From: Rhodobacteraceae bacterium D3-12
GTDB taxonomy: Bacteria; Pseudomonadota; Alphaproteobacteria; Rhodobacterales; Rhodobacteraceae
DNA length: 64,000 bases
Assembly: GCA_025916135.1 (NCBI GenBank)
Contig: CP104793.1
Span: 1,550,001-1,614,000, forward strand
Reading direction: 5' to 3'
A program made the position numbers and the translations under genes. Shown piece after piece: positions 36,484-45,093 of this stretch. The notes beneath the pieces were generated by a model. The model had not been told where the DNA came from. It ran no database searches and saw only the letters and a list, made by a program, of their open reading frames with translations. Every line of letters begins with the position of its first letter. Position 1 is the stretch's first letter.

Positions 36484-36571
36484 TCGGGGCCAGCCCCCAC
36501 ACGCAGGTTCAAGTGGGGGCCAGCCCCCACGCGCAGGTTCAAGTGGGGGCCAGCCCCCACGCCCCCGGGAT
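36484..36571. repeat. Three tandem 30-bp units, each with a GTGGGGGC-CA-GCCCCCAC hairpin
   Basis: Units start at 36484, 36514 and 36544, period exactly 30. Each has an 8-base-pair stem with a CA loop followed by ACGCAGGTTCAA or close variants; the third unit ends instead in CCCCCGGG and runs into an ATATTT/GATGAAG element. The first unit has one mismatch in the arm. Located between convergent SDR and pgk 5'/3' flanks. Confidence 0.85.
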
Positions 36572-36640
36572 ATTTCCAGTCAGATGAAGGGGCGCGTTGT
36601 CCCCGGGCTTCATCTGACCGCAAATATCCCCGCCGGAGGC
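36565..36640. repeat. Two inverted copies of the dispersed ATATTT...GTCAGATGAAG element
   Basis: Copy 1 (about 36565-36595, plus) reads CCCCCGGGATATTTCCAGTC then AGATGAAG. Copy 2 (about 36603-36640, minus) reads GCCTCCGGCGGGGATATTTG then CGGTCAGATGAAG. The two face each other, so the whole could fold into a long stem. Related copies lie at 50233-50282 and 50672-50712. Confidence 0.75.
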
Positions 36641-36671
36641 GCATGTTTCTGCGGGCGTTCCCGCTGGTGGG

Positions 36672-37856
36672 TTAGTGCTCCAGTGCCGCGACGCCGGGAA
36701 GGGTTTTACCTTCCATCCATTCCAGAAACGCACCGCCTGCGGTCGAGATATAGGTGAAGTCATCCGCCACGCCGGCGTGTTTGAGGGCCGCGACCGTGTC
36801 TCCGCCGCCGGCGATGGCGACGATGTCCTTGGCGAGCAGGCCGATGCGGGTCAGCTGCGCGGCTTTGACAGTGCCAGCGTCGAAGGGCGCGATTTCGAAG
36901 GCGCCGAGCGGGCCGTTCCAGACCAGCGTGTTGCAGTCTTCAAGCAGGGCGGCGAAGTCTTTGACGGTGTTTGGCCCGATGTCGAGGATCATCGCGTCCG
37001 GCGGGCAGGCATCGGCGGCGACGGTTTCATGCGCGGCACCTGCTTTGAACTCGCGTGCAATGACCACGTCGGAGGGCAGCAGGATTTTGCAGCCGGTGGT
37101 TTTGGCTTTGGCCATGATCTCGCGCGCCGTGTCGGCGAGGTCGTGTTCGCAGAGCGATTTGCCGACGTCGATCCCTTGGGCGGCGAGGAAGGTATTGGCC
37201 ATGCCGCCGCCGATCACCAAGTGGTCGACTTTTTCGACCAGATTGCCGAGCAGGTCGAGTTTGGTCGACACTTTGGCGCCGCCGACCACGGCCATGACCG
37301 GGCGTTGCGGCGCGCCGAGGGCGGCTTGTAGCGCTTCGAGTTCGGCCTGCATCAGGCGACCGGCGCAGGCGGGCAGCAGGTGGGCGAGGCCTTCGGTGCT
37401 GGCGTGGGCGCGGTGGGCACAGGAGAAGGCATCGTTGACATAGACATCGCCAAGCGCGGCGAGGCGGGCGGCAAAGTCGGGGTCGTTGGCCTCTTCGCCC
37501 GGGTGGAAGCGGATGTTTTCGAGCAGCATCACATCGGCGGCCAATGCTTCGGCGGTGAGGTTTTCCGCCGCTTCGAGTGTTTCGACGAAGGCGACAGAGC
37601 AGCCGAGTGCCTGTTCGAGCGCTTCAAGCGTCACGCGCAGCGACAGGTCGAGCACGGTTTTGCCCTTGGGGCGGCCGAAGTGGGCGATCAGGATCGGGCG
37701 ACCGCCAGCTTTGAGGATGTCTTTGACGGTTGGCGCGATACGCTCGATCCGGGTGCTGTCGGTGACGCTTCCATCCCTGACCGGCACGTTGATATCGACC
37801 CGCACCAGCACTCGTTTGCCTGTGAGTTCCATGTTATCGAGTGATGTCCAGCCCAT
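36672..37856 (-). CDS. pgk: Phosphoglycerate kinase
   Basis: 394 residues. It interconverts 1,3-bisphosphoglycerate and 3-phosphoglycerate with ADP/ATP. The N-terminal [21 protein letters not shown], the [12 protein letters not shown] hinge and the C-terminal nucleotide site [14 protein letters not shown] are all present. The gene stands alone, followed on the plus strand by cyclophilin genes. Confidence 0.97.
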   Translation of the reverse strand: MGWTSLDNMELTGKRVLVRVDINVPVRDGSVTDSTRIERIAPTVKDILKAGGRPILIAHFGRPKGKTVLDLSLRVTLEALEQALGCSVAFVETLEAAENLTAEALAADVMLLENIRFHPGEEANDPDFAARLAALGDVYVNDAFSCAHRAHASTEGLAHLLPACAGRLMQAELEALQAALGAPQRPVMAVVGGAKVSTKLDLLGNLVEKVDHLVIGGGMANTFLAAQGIDVGKSLCEHDLADTAREIMAKAKTTGCKILLPSDVVIAREFKAGAAHETVAADACPPDAMILDIGPNTVKDFAALLEDCNTLVWNGPLGAFEIAPFDAGTVKAAQLTRIGLLAKDIVAIAGGGDTVAALKHAGVADDFTYISTAGGAFLEWMEGKTLPGVAALEH

Positions 37857-37982
37857 CGTGCCCCTCCGGTGTTTTTGCCGAGCCTCTTTAGGCAGGCTGG
37901 TGCCAAGAGGTCAACCGCCTGCTTGTCCCTTGGGGCAAGGCGTCATAGGTAGAGGCAACCTGTTTAGATGAGGAGTGCCGAG

Positions 37983-38489
37983 ATGGCCGATATCAAAGAC
38001 CCCGAGAACACAATTCTGATGCAACTGACCGGTGGCACAGTCACCATCGCGTTGTTGCCCGATGTGGCGCCCAAACATGTTGAGCGGATGAAAGAGCTGG
38101 TCCGTGAGGGGGCTTATGACAACGTGGCGTTTCACCGCGTGATTGACGGCTTCATGGCCCAGACCGGCGATGTGCAGCACGCCAACATGGAAAAAGACTA
38201 CAACCCCGGTCGCGCCGGCACGGGTGGGTCGGACAAGCCGGACCTTCCGGCCGAGTTTTCCAAGGTGCCGCATGCCCGCGGGAGCCTTGGTGCGGCGCGG
38301 TCGCAAAACCCGAACAGTGCCAACAGCCAGTTTTTCATCAACTTCAAGGACAATGATTTCCTGAACGGTCAGTACACCGTTTACGGGCAGGTCATTGAGG
38401 GGATGGAGCATGTCGACGCCATCACCAAGGGCGAGCCGCCCGCGAACCCTGACCGGATGATCAGCGTCAAGGTGGCTGCTGATGCGTAA
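37983..38489 (+). CDS. ppiB: Cytosolic cyclophilin-type peptidyl-prolyl isomerase
   Basis: 168 residues with no signal peptide. Cyclophilin core VAFHRVIDGFMAQTGD, then SANSQFFINFKDNDFLNGQYTV. It catalyses cis-trans isomerisation of Xaa-Pro bonds. ATG 37983 is preceded by GAGGAG at a good distance. The 3' end overlaps the next cyclophilin gene by eight bases. Confidence 0.93.
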   Translation: MADIKDPENTILMQLTGGTVTIALLPDVAPKHVERMKELVREGAYDNVAFHRVIDGFMAQTGDVQHANMEKDYNPGRAGTGGSDKPDLPAEFSKVPHARGSLGAARSQNPNSANSQFFINFKDNDFLNGQYTVYGQVIEGMEHVDAITKGEPPANPDRMISVKVAADA

Positions 38490-39045
38490 ATCTGTCTTGG
38501 CAGCGGCCATGCTGGCGGGGGCCGTGTTTGGCGCCCCCGTTCTGGCCGCCGATATGATGATCGAGGTTGAGGGCGAGGGCGCAAACGGCACCATCACCAT
38601 TCAGCTGATGGAAGAATATGCGCCCAAGCATGTGGAGCAGATCAGTGCCTTGGCCAAATCGGGTGCCTATGACGGGGTGGTGTTTCACCGCGTGATCGGT
38701 GGCTTCATGGCCCAGACCGGCGATGTGCAATACGGCAAGATGGGCATGGACATGCGCCGCGCGGGCACGGGGAAATCGGACAAGCCGAACCTTCCGGCGG
38801 AATTTTCACAGGTGCCGTTTGATCGCGGGATCGTCGGCATGGCCCGGTCGAGCAGCCCGGACAGCGCCAACAGCCAGTTTTTCATCATGTTCGATGAGGG
38901 GCATTTCCTGAACGGTCAATACACCGTCGTGGGCCGTGTCACCGACGGCATGGAGGTGGTTGACGCCATCAAGAAAGGCCACAGGGAGACCGGCGCGATC
39001 ACCGGCAAGCCGGATATGATGAAGACGGTCACGATCAAGGAGTGA
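38482..39045 (+). CDS. ppiA: Periplasmic cyclophilin-type peptidyl-prolyl isomerase
   Basis: 187 residues with a signal peptide (MRKSVLAAAMLAGAVFGAPV, cleavage near VLAA). The mature part is a cyclophilin with VVFHRVIGGFMAQTGD and SANSQFFIMFDEGHFLNGQYTV, closely similar to its upstream neighbour. The two overlap by eight bases and look like a tandem duplication with one copy redirected to the periplasm. Confidence 0.92.
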   Translation: MRKSVLAAAMLAGAVFGAPVLAADMMIEVEGEGANGTITIQLMEEYAPKHVEQISALAKSGAYDGVVFHRVIGGFMAQTGDVQYGKMGMDMRRAGTGKSDKPNLPAEFSQVPFDRGIVGMARSSSPDSANSQFFIMFDEGHFLNGQYTVVGRVTDGMEVVDAIKKGHRETGAITGKPDMMKTVTIKE

Positions 39046-39411
39046 TCCTTGGCGCGGGTTTGCAAGACGGGGAGGGGCGTTGTGATCACGCTCTTTGCTC
39101 GATGTGTTGCAGGGCTGAGTAAACGGCGTTGCGCGATTAGCGTGTAGTTGCGAAACCTCCCCCGCAGGGTGCTGCGGGGGAGGTTTTTTATGGCCGATAA
39201 GAGGGAGGGAGTTGTCGTTCGCTTGATGGAAGCCGATGGCTGCGACGGGCACGAAGCGGACCTCTGGCCTGCCGCATATCCACGGCTGGTTCGCATGCAG
39301 GTAGGGCGGGAAGCGGACCTTAGCTGCACCTGCAAACCAGTAAGGTTCATGGAATGAAAGCGGACATTTTACTTATTGGCCCTGCGATTAAGACGCAGGG
39401 CCAAGGGGATA
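39046..39411. other. Intergenic region with terminator and degenerate sequence
   Basis: No convincing gene. It holds the strong hairpin at 39153-39189 and three GAAGCGGAC/AAAGCGGAC fragments (about 39255, 39308, 39356), the last reading AAAGCGGACATTTTA. These look like remnants of a repeated or decayed element bordering the cassette that follows. Confidence 0.5.
39153..39189 (+). terminator. Strong Rho-independent terminator
   Basis: AAACCTCCCCCGCA (39153-39166) pairs perfectly with TGCGGGGGAGGTTT over a six-base loop, followed by more T. It lies about 107 bases after the cyclophilin pair. Confidence 0.85.
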
Positions 39412-40236
39412 TCAATCCCAATCTGGCGCGAGCGTTTCAGGACTGACCAAGCGCCCTTCGGCATTACCAAGGGTATCAATTCGAGCGATCTCCTCTGCGC
39501 TCAGCATGATTTCTGTTGCACGGAGATTGGCGGCAAGCCGGCTCGGGTTGCCTGTGCGGGGTAACGCAATGCTCATTGGGCGTGTGAGGATCCAAGCCAG
39601 AGCAATTTGGGCCGGGCTTGCATCGTGTGCGGCGGCAATCTCGCGCAGTGTGGCGTTTTCCATGACCTTGCCTTGTGCCAGCGGCGAATAGGCCTCGACC
39701 GGTATCCTCTTGCTGTCGAGGTGAGCGATCATCCGTGTTTGGTCGATCAGCGGATGCAGTTCGATCTGGTTCGCGGCCAATGGCGTGTTTAATGCCGCCT
39801 GCGCTTGATCGACCATATCCATGGTGAAATTCGACACGCCACCATAGCGGACCTTGCCCGCTGCAATCAGATCATTCAGCGCACCAATAGTATCTGCAAT
39901 CGGCACGTCTTTTGACGGCCAATGCAGCAAAAGCAGGTCTACATAGTCCGTCCCCAGTCGTTTCAAAGACGCGTCGGCCGCAGCAGTAAAAGCTTCTGGC
40001 GCGAAGTGCTCGGGCAGAATTTTAGTGGTGAGGAACACATCATCACGACGGACATCCGCGCGGCGCAAACCTTCGCCAACTTGCTCTTCGTTCTCATAGG
40101 CCTGCGCAGTGTCGATATGGCGGAACCCTTCGGCAAGTGCTGCACTCACCATGCCAGCGACCGTATTTTGCTCAAGCAGGAAGGTGCCAAAGCCGATAGA
40201 TGGAATTTTTGCGGGTCCGATTAAGGCAGTGCTCAT
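39412..40236 (-). CDS. Aldo/keto reductase
   Basis: 274 residues of the AKR (beta/alpha)8 fold. It has IDTAQAYENEEQVGEGL (catalytic Asp and Tyr), the lysine in FLTTKI, and the histidine in LLLLHWPS. NADPH-dependent reduction of an aldehyde or ketone. The ATG overlaps the stop of the flavin oxidoreductase (ATGA). The base composition is visibly less GC-rich than the surrounding genes. Confidence 0.9.
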   Translation of the reverse strand: MSTALIGPAKIPSIGFGTFLLEQNTVAGMVSAALAEGFRHIDTAQAYENEEQVGEGLRRADVRRDDVFLTTKILPEHFAPEAFTAAADASLKRLGTDYVDLLLLHWPSKDVPIADTIGALNDLIAAGKVRYGGVSNFTMDMVDQAQAALNTPLAANQIELHPLIDQTRMIAHLDSKRIPVEAYSPLAQGKVMENATLREIAAAHDASPAQIALAWILTRPMSIALPRTGNPSRLAANLRATEIMLSAEEIARIDTLGNAEGRLVSPETLAPDWD

Positions 40237-41204
40237 TTTGCTTTCTCCATTGTATATTCTTTAGTGAACTCAGGGATGACGTGCTTGGCCAGCTCAGCCA
40301 GAACATCTTCGATTTCGCGCTGCGACTGGCGCAGATTAAAGGCGATGTGGGCGACTCCTGCGGCGTGCAGCGCGCTGACATGAGAAATTAGCCCATTGCG
40401 CCCGACACATCCCCCGAACTGGATTGGCCTGAAGGGCGCATCGGGATCAGGATCAAGGTCCAGATGCATGGCGGTCAGAACCGGCGCGGAGGGTAGGCCC
40501 GCATCGTTGCGCGACTGACGCCACATCGACAGGCGGCGTTCGGCCTGATCAGGGGGGCCGGGATAGGTGAACCAGCCGTCCAATGTGCGGGCGATCCACT
40601 GTAGGCTTTGCTGGCCCATTCCGGCCATGACCATCGGGATGCCTTCCGGCACATAGGGGCGCACGGTAACTGGACCTTGCGGCCCTTGCAGTGCATTGCC
40701 TGCCCAGATGTTGCGCATCTGGTCAACGCGATCGCGCAAGGTGGCTCCGCGGGCTACATAGTCCAGCCCCATCAGCGGGTATTCCACCGGACGGTCGCCC
40801 GAGGCGATACCAAGGATAAACCTCCCGCCAGACAGATGGTGCAGGCTGGCCGTCATCTTGGCCAGCAGGATCGGATCGCGCAGCGGCAGGACGATACCGG
40901 CGGTGCCCAGCGCAATGCGCCGCGTGCGACTTGCAAGAAAGCCGAGATAGGGGAACGGATCGAAGACCTGCCCCGCATCCCCGAAGCTTGGATCATGAAC
41001 CGGCACGTCCCGCAGCCAGACCGCATCAAAGCCAAGGCTTTCGGCCAGCTCCACGCCCTTGGCGGGGTTTGATGTGTCTGGCACACCAAAGGGACGACCC
41101 TCGATATGGGCACGGCGTTGGCCAGCTTCAGACCAGTCGCGGTCCAGTGGCAATTCGATGCCAAAGGTCATCCGGTCTTTGTAAATCAGATCAAGGGCAG
41201 ACAT
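40233..41204 (-). CDS. LLM-class flavin-dependent oxidoreductase
   Basis: 323 residues, luciferase-like monooxygenase fold. Motifs include SLGFDAVWLRDVPVHDPSFGD near the start and SGGRFILGIASGDRPVEYPLMG in the middle. Such enzymes use FMN or F420 to oxidise varied substrates. GGAGG lies before ATG 41204. It sits between an MFS pump and an aldo/keto reductase in one operon, suggesting detoxification of a reactive compound (inference). Confidence 0.87.
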   Translation of the reverse strand: MSALDLIYKDRMTFGIELPLDRDWSEAGQRRAHIEGRPFGVPDTSNPAKGVELAESLGFDAVWLRDVPVHDPSFGDAGQVFDPFPYLGFLASRTRRIALGTAGIVLPLRDPILLAKMTASLHHLSGGRFILGIASGDRPVEYPLMGLDYVARGATLRDRVDQMRNIWAGNALQGPQGPVTVRPYVPEGIPMVMAGMGQQSLQWIARTLDGWFTYPGPPDQAERRLSMWRQSRNDAGLPSAPVLTAMHLDLDPDPDAPFRPIQFGGCVGRNGLISHVSALHAAGVAHIAFNLRQSQREIEDVLAELAKHVIPEFTKEYTMEKAK

Positions 41205-41229
41205 GATACGAACCTCCGGTCAATTGGTT

Positions 41230-41259
41230 CGCCCTGCTGCGCTAATGCGCAGCGGGGCG
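41230..41259. terminator. Hairpin between the MFS and oxidoreductase genes
   Basis: CGCCCTGCTGCGC (41230-41242) pairs with GCGCAGCGGGGCG (41247-41259) around TAAT, with one G-T wobble. No clear T run follows on the minus strand, so it may reduce rather than end read-through into the oxidoreductase. Confidence 0.5.
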
Positions 41260-41264
41260 ATTTG

Positions 41265-42446
41265 TTATTCCGCCGCCACAGGGCGTGAAACGGTTGCGTT
41301 CAGGCGACCTGAAATGCGCACGAGGACGATCCCGACAACCACCACTCCGGCAGCAATGTAGGGTGCTGCGGCGAGGCCAATGCCTTCGACCACCAGCCCA
41401 CCGGCCCATGCACCGCCAGCAATGCCGAGATTGAATGCACCGATGTTCAGACCCGAGGCCACATCGACTGCCCCGGGCGAGACTTCACGCGCAATTTGCA
41501 CAACATAGGATTGTAGCGGCGGCACGTTGGCGAAAGCAAAGCCGCCCCAGAAGGCCGCAACCGCGATGGCCGCAATCGGGCTGGTGAGGAACGCGCCGAG
41601 TGCAACAAGCGATACGGCCAGACCTACAAAGATGAAGGTTAGTGCGGGCACGGCACCGATACGATCGGAAAGCTTACCACCCGCGATGTTGCCTACGGCA
41701 ACAGACGCCCCATATAGCAGCATCACAAGGCTGATAGCACCTGCGGAAAGGCCTGTAACTTCGTTCAGCATCGGCGCAAGGAAGGTGAAGGCGATGAAAT
41801 TGCCGCCATATCCGATAGCCGTGATCATATAGACCAACATAAGGCGCGGCGAGGTCAGCACCTGCAACTGCGCTTTGAGGCCTGCCGAGGCCGTCTTGGT
41901 CAGATTGGCCGGCACCAGCACAGCAGAGGCAATGAAGCCGATCACGCCAAGCGCAACAACGCCAAGAAAAGTCGACTGCCAGCCGAAGTTCTGGCCAATG
42001 AACGTCCCCAAAGGCACACCTGTCACCAGCGCGACAGTCAGGCCAAGGAATACCAGTGCAATGGCCGAGCTTTCTTTTTCTGGCTCCACAAGGTCTGTGG
42101 CAATGGTCGAGGCGATGGCAAAGAACACACCGTGGGCCAGACCGGTAATAAAGCGCGCAACAACGAGGCTGTTGTAGTCCGGTGCAAAGGCCGCAAAACC
42201 GTTGCCGAGGATGAACAGCGCCAACAAGAGCAGCAACAGTGTTTTGCGCGGCAGGCGGTCGGCCAGTGCGGTCAGAACCGGCGCACCAATGGTTACGCCA
42301 AGCGCATAAAGGCTGACCAGCAGGCCTGCGGAGGGGGTTGAGACGCCGAGGTCGGCGGCAATGGTGGGAAGCAATCCGACGATCACGAACTCGGTCGTTC
42401 CGACGGCGAAAGCGCTGATGGTCAGCGCCCAAAGGGCAAGGGGCAT
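41265..42446 (-). CDS. MFS transporter, AraJ/multidrug-type
   Basis: 393 residues and twelve predicted helices. Start ATG 42446 (MPLALWALTISAFAVGTTEF) has GGAGAA upstream; the opening VGTTEFVIVGLLPTIAADLGVS is typical of the DHA1 AraJ-like group. Motif A is seen as LADRLPRKTLLL. It is divergent from the LysR gene, which probably controls it. Confidence 0.88.
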   Translation of the reverse strand: MPLALWALTISAFAVGTTEFVIVGLLPTIAADLGVSTPSAGLLVSLYALGVTIGAPVLTALADRLPRKTLLLLLLALFILGNGFAAFAPDYNSLVVARFITGLAHGVFFAIASTIATDLVEPEKESSAIALVFLGLTVALVTGVPLGTFIGQNFGWQSTFLGVVALGVIGFIASAVLVPANLTKTASAGLKAQLQVLTSPRLMLVYMITAIGYGGNFIAFTFLAPMLNEVTGLSAGAISLVMLLYGASVAVGNIAGGKLSDRIGAVPALTFIFVGLAVSLVALGAFLTSPIAAIAVAAFWGGFAFANVPPLQSYVVQIAREVSPGAVDVASGLNIGAFNLGIAGGAWAGGLVVEGIGLAAAPYIAAGVVVVGIVLVRISGRLNATVSRPVAAE

Positions 42447-42557
42447 CGGTGTTCTCCAATAAATTTGATGTCGACGCCGTATATGCCAGCCGCTATCTAT
42501 TGCGAGAACAGACAAGTTTGGAATGGATCATTGCATAAACTGCACGAATTGCTGCGC

Positions 42558-43425
42558 ATGGGGGATTTGGCCGCCTTCGTCGGGATCGTCGATGATGGGG
42601 GCTTTGCTGAATCTGCGCGGCGCAGAGGAGTATCGGCCTCTACGCTCAGCCGGTCAGTCACGCGGTTGGAGGAACAGTTGAAAGTTACGCTGCTGCGTCG
42701 GACCACGCGGTCCGTCGAAATCACCCCGAAGGTGCCGCTGTTCTGGTTGAGGCGCGCGGAATTCTGGACCGCAGCGAAACCCTGCAAGAGATCGCAACCA
42801 GCGGACAGGCCCCCGCAGGACCGCTTCGCGTAAACGCACCGGTGCCTTACGTTCTGCATGTTCTCGCGCCGCGCCTGGCCGAGTTCCACGCGACATACCC
42901 CGACATCCAATTATCGATCGATATGACCGACACGCTGGTCGACTTGATTGGTAGCCACGCGGATGTTGCCATCAGGCTTGGAAAATTACCCGACAGCGAC
43001 ATGTTGCACCGGCCTTTGGGGCGCACGGATTGGAAATTGGTGGCTGCGCCGGACTATCTTGATCGCAAAGGCTGGCCAAAATCACCAACTGACCTCTCAC
43101 AACTGGAGCAAGTTCGGTTCGCGGCACCAGATCATATCAACACATTGCGCTTTGCTGGTCTGTCCACGCCCGTGACGGTGCCCCCGCTCTGACCGCGGGT
43201 AATGGAGAGGCTGTGCGCCAGATGGTATTAGGCGGACTGGGAATCGCGCGGTTCTCCGATTTCATGATCGCAGACGATATCCAAGCCGGGCGTTTGATTG
43301 AGCTGTTTCCCGGCCAACTCGACGCCGCACCTTTGAATATCTCAGCGCTCTACCTTACCCGCGTATCAGGATTGCGCCGTCTGGGCGTCTTTTTGGATTG
43401 GCTGGGGAACATTAGTGGCGGCTAA
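42558..43425 (+). CDS. LysR-family transcriptional regulator, two frameshifts
   Basis: Three fragments assemble into one LysR protein of about 289 residues. The HTH is DDGGFAESARRRGVSASTLS. A base missing in the C run 42724-42727 separates it from EGAAVLVEARGILDR. A second missing base in C run 43181-43185 separates VTVPP from ALTAGNGEAVRQMVLGGLGI. Both repairs restore exact family continuity, so the gene is probably intact in the organism. It is divergent from the MFS operon, the usual layout for a LysR activator; the 111-base gap should hold its box. Confidence 0.82.
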
Positions 43426-43981
43426 GTTCTCCAAGGCCCCTTTCAGCAAGCATAACAACTCCGTGCCAAGCGTGGCGTCGAAAGGTTGCTTTTAATCAGT
43501 TTTATATCGACATATTTTGGGATGTCCGCTTCCAGGAAGCTGCACTGCAGCGGCGCGGCGCCATGCGAACGGCTGCTAAGGGCCGTTCACGTCTGTAGTA
43601 TTCTTAGCGAGCCCCGACTTTGCAATGTCCACTATCTCCGCACAGTTGACGTAGGTGCAATGCGCAGCGTCCGTCAGTCTGGGCTCAAACCGGGCATTGT
43701 CCTCGGAGTGTTGGTGGGCGCGGCCAAGTGGGGTGGGTAACACATCCGGCAGGGGGCTTGCGTGCGGATGGCGCTCTTTCTTTTGATTGTGAGACGTTCC
43801 GGCATAGGACGCAGGCGTGAAAGCAGGAAATGACGAGGGCGTGGCGGGCGCTGGCCATGACATTGCGGGATGGCGATGAGAGGTCACCGGCTGTCACAAG
43901 CGCGTGTCGGGGCTAGGCTCATCGCAGGTTTTGCGCCAGTCTGCAGAGGCTTTGGGCGAAACAAGGGCGGAGGGATGCGCG
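43426..43981. other. 556-bp gap with degenerate sequence, no convincing gene
   Basis: GATGTCCGCTTC at about 43521-43532 is the inverse of the GAAGCGGACAT fragment at the other side of the cassette (39356). It is followed by GGAAGCTGCACTGCAGCGG and GCTAAGGGCCGTTCACGT, which look like decayed pieces of a repeated element. Open frames here (43486-43740 plus, 43576-43887 minus) have no recognisable protein features. The last 30 bases hold the GGAGG site of the next gene. Confidence 0.45.
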
Positions 43982-44962
43982 ATGGGCGTGCGGGCGTTTG
44001 TGACCTGTCTGGCGTTGCTGGGGGGTGGTGCGGCAGAGGCGGATCCGAATTTCTGGCGGCATGAGTGGCCGGAGACGGATTTCTCCATCACAACGGTGCC
44101 GAGCTGGACCGAGATCCTGTCGGGCGGGCCGCCCAAGGATGGGATTCCGGCGTTGAGCGATCCCGCGTTTATTGCCGTCAGCGAGGAGCGCCGGATTGCG
44201 CCGCGCGAGCCGGTGATCACGCTTGAAATCGCGGGGGCGGAGCCGCGGGCCTATCCGCTGCGCTATCTGACGTGGCATGAGATCGTGAACGACACGGTGG
44301 GCGGCGTTCCTGTGCTGGTCACCTTTTGCCCGCTGTGCAATTCGGGGCCGAGTTTTGAGCGCCGGGTGCGGGTGAATGGCGTGGCGCGGGTGTTGCGTTT
44401 TGGGGTGAGTGGCAAGCTGCGCAACTCGGACATGGTGATGTATGACCACGAGACGCAAAGCTGGTGGCAACAGGCGATAGGCACCGGGATTGTCGGCGAG
44501 ATGACCGGCGTTGAGTTGCGCCAGATCCCGAGTTGGATGGAAAGCTGGGAGAGTTTCAAGGCCCGCAATCCGCACGGTTTGGTGATGGATCAGCCGCGCC
44601 ATGCACGCGCCTATGGGCGCAACCCTTATGAGGGGTATGACAGCGCGGCGCGGCCCTTTCTGTTTTCGGGTGAGATGCCGCCGCATGGCATTGCGCCGCT
44701 GGCGCGGGTGGTGCGGGTTGGCGCGGTTGCATGGCCGTTGGAGCGGTTGCGCGGGGCGGGGCGGATTGAGGAGGGCGGTGTAGAGATCACATGGGCCGCT
44801 GGGCAAGCCTTGGCCTTGGACAGCGGCGAGATCGGGCAGGGGCGCGACGTGGGCAACATCCGGGTGCGCGACATGGCCGGGCGGGATGTGGCGCATGATG
44901 TGATGTTTGCCTTTGCCTTTCACGCGTTTTGGCCCGAGGGGCGTTGGATGCTGGGGCAATAG
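43982..44962 (+). CDS. DUF3179 family exported protein
   Basis: 326 residues. A short signal peptide (MGVRAFVTCLALLGGGAAEA) is followed by a DUF3179 body with its hallmark VLVTFCPLCNSGPSF and YDHETQSWWQQAIGTGI. Two cysteines in CPLC may bind metal or heme; the family has no proven function. GGAGG precedes ATG 43982. Confidence 0.85.
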   Translation: MGVRAFVTCLALLGGGAAEADPNFWRHEWPETDFSITTVPSWTEILSGGPPKDGIPALSDPAFIAVSEERRIAPREPVITLEIAGAEPRAYPLRYLTWHEIVNDTVGGVPVLVTFCPLCNSGPSFERRVRVNGVARVLRFGVSGKLRNSDMVMYDHETQSWWQQAIGTGIVGEMTGVELRQIPSWMESWESFKARNPHGLVMDQPRHARAYGRNPYEGYDSAARPFLFSGEMPPHGIAPLARVVRVGAVAWPLERLRGAGRIEEGGVEITWAAGQALALDSGEIGQGRDVGNIRVRDMAGRDVAHDVMFAFAFHAFWPEGRWMLGQ

Positions 44963-45037
44963 GCGCGTTCACTGAGCGCGCGTGCGCCGGTGTTTGCCGC
45001 GCGGTCCGCTTTCATTTTTGGCCCCCCTAAACGGAAA

Positions 45038-45070
45038 CCGCCCGGCTGAGATGTTTTCTCAACCGGGCGG
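45038..45070 (-). terminator. Terminator of the DUF1036 gene
   Basis: CCGCCCGGCTGAGA pairs with TCTCAACCGGGCGG (one mismatch, five-base loop). On the minus strand it is followed by TTTCCGTTT, 24 bases after the gene's stop. Confidence 0.65.
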
Positions 45071-45093
45071 CGTGGTGTGTTAGGTCAGCTTGA

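Noticed and set aside
36484-36571. CRISPR array
   Set aside because: The 30-base units are contiguous with no unique spacers, and no cas genes are present.
39148-39357. Small plus-strand gene of 69 residues
   Set aside because: It starts inside a strong terminator hairpin, has no sensible ribosome site or recognisable protein features, and spans degenerate sequence.
42558-43425. LysR gene as a true pseudogene
   Set aside because: Both breaks are single-base losses in C runs, and the repaired protein is complete and continuous with the family; a sequence error is simpler.
43486-43887. Overlapping plus and minus open frames in the 43.4-43.9 kb gap
   Set aside because: Both have atypical composition with many Cys/His or Pro and no conserved motif; the DNA looks like a decayed repeat.
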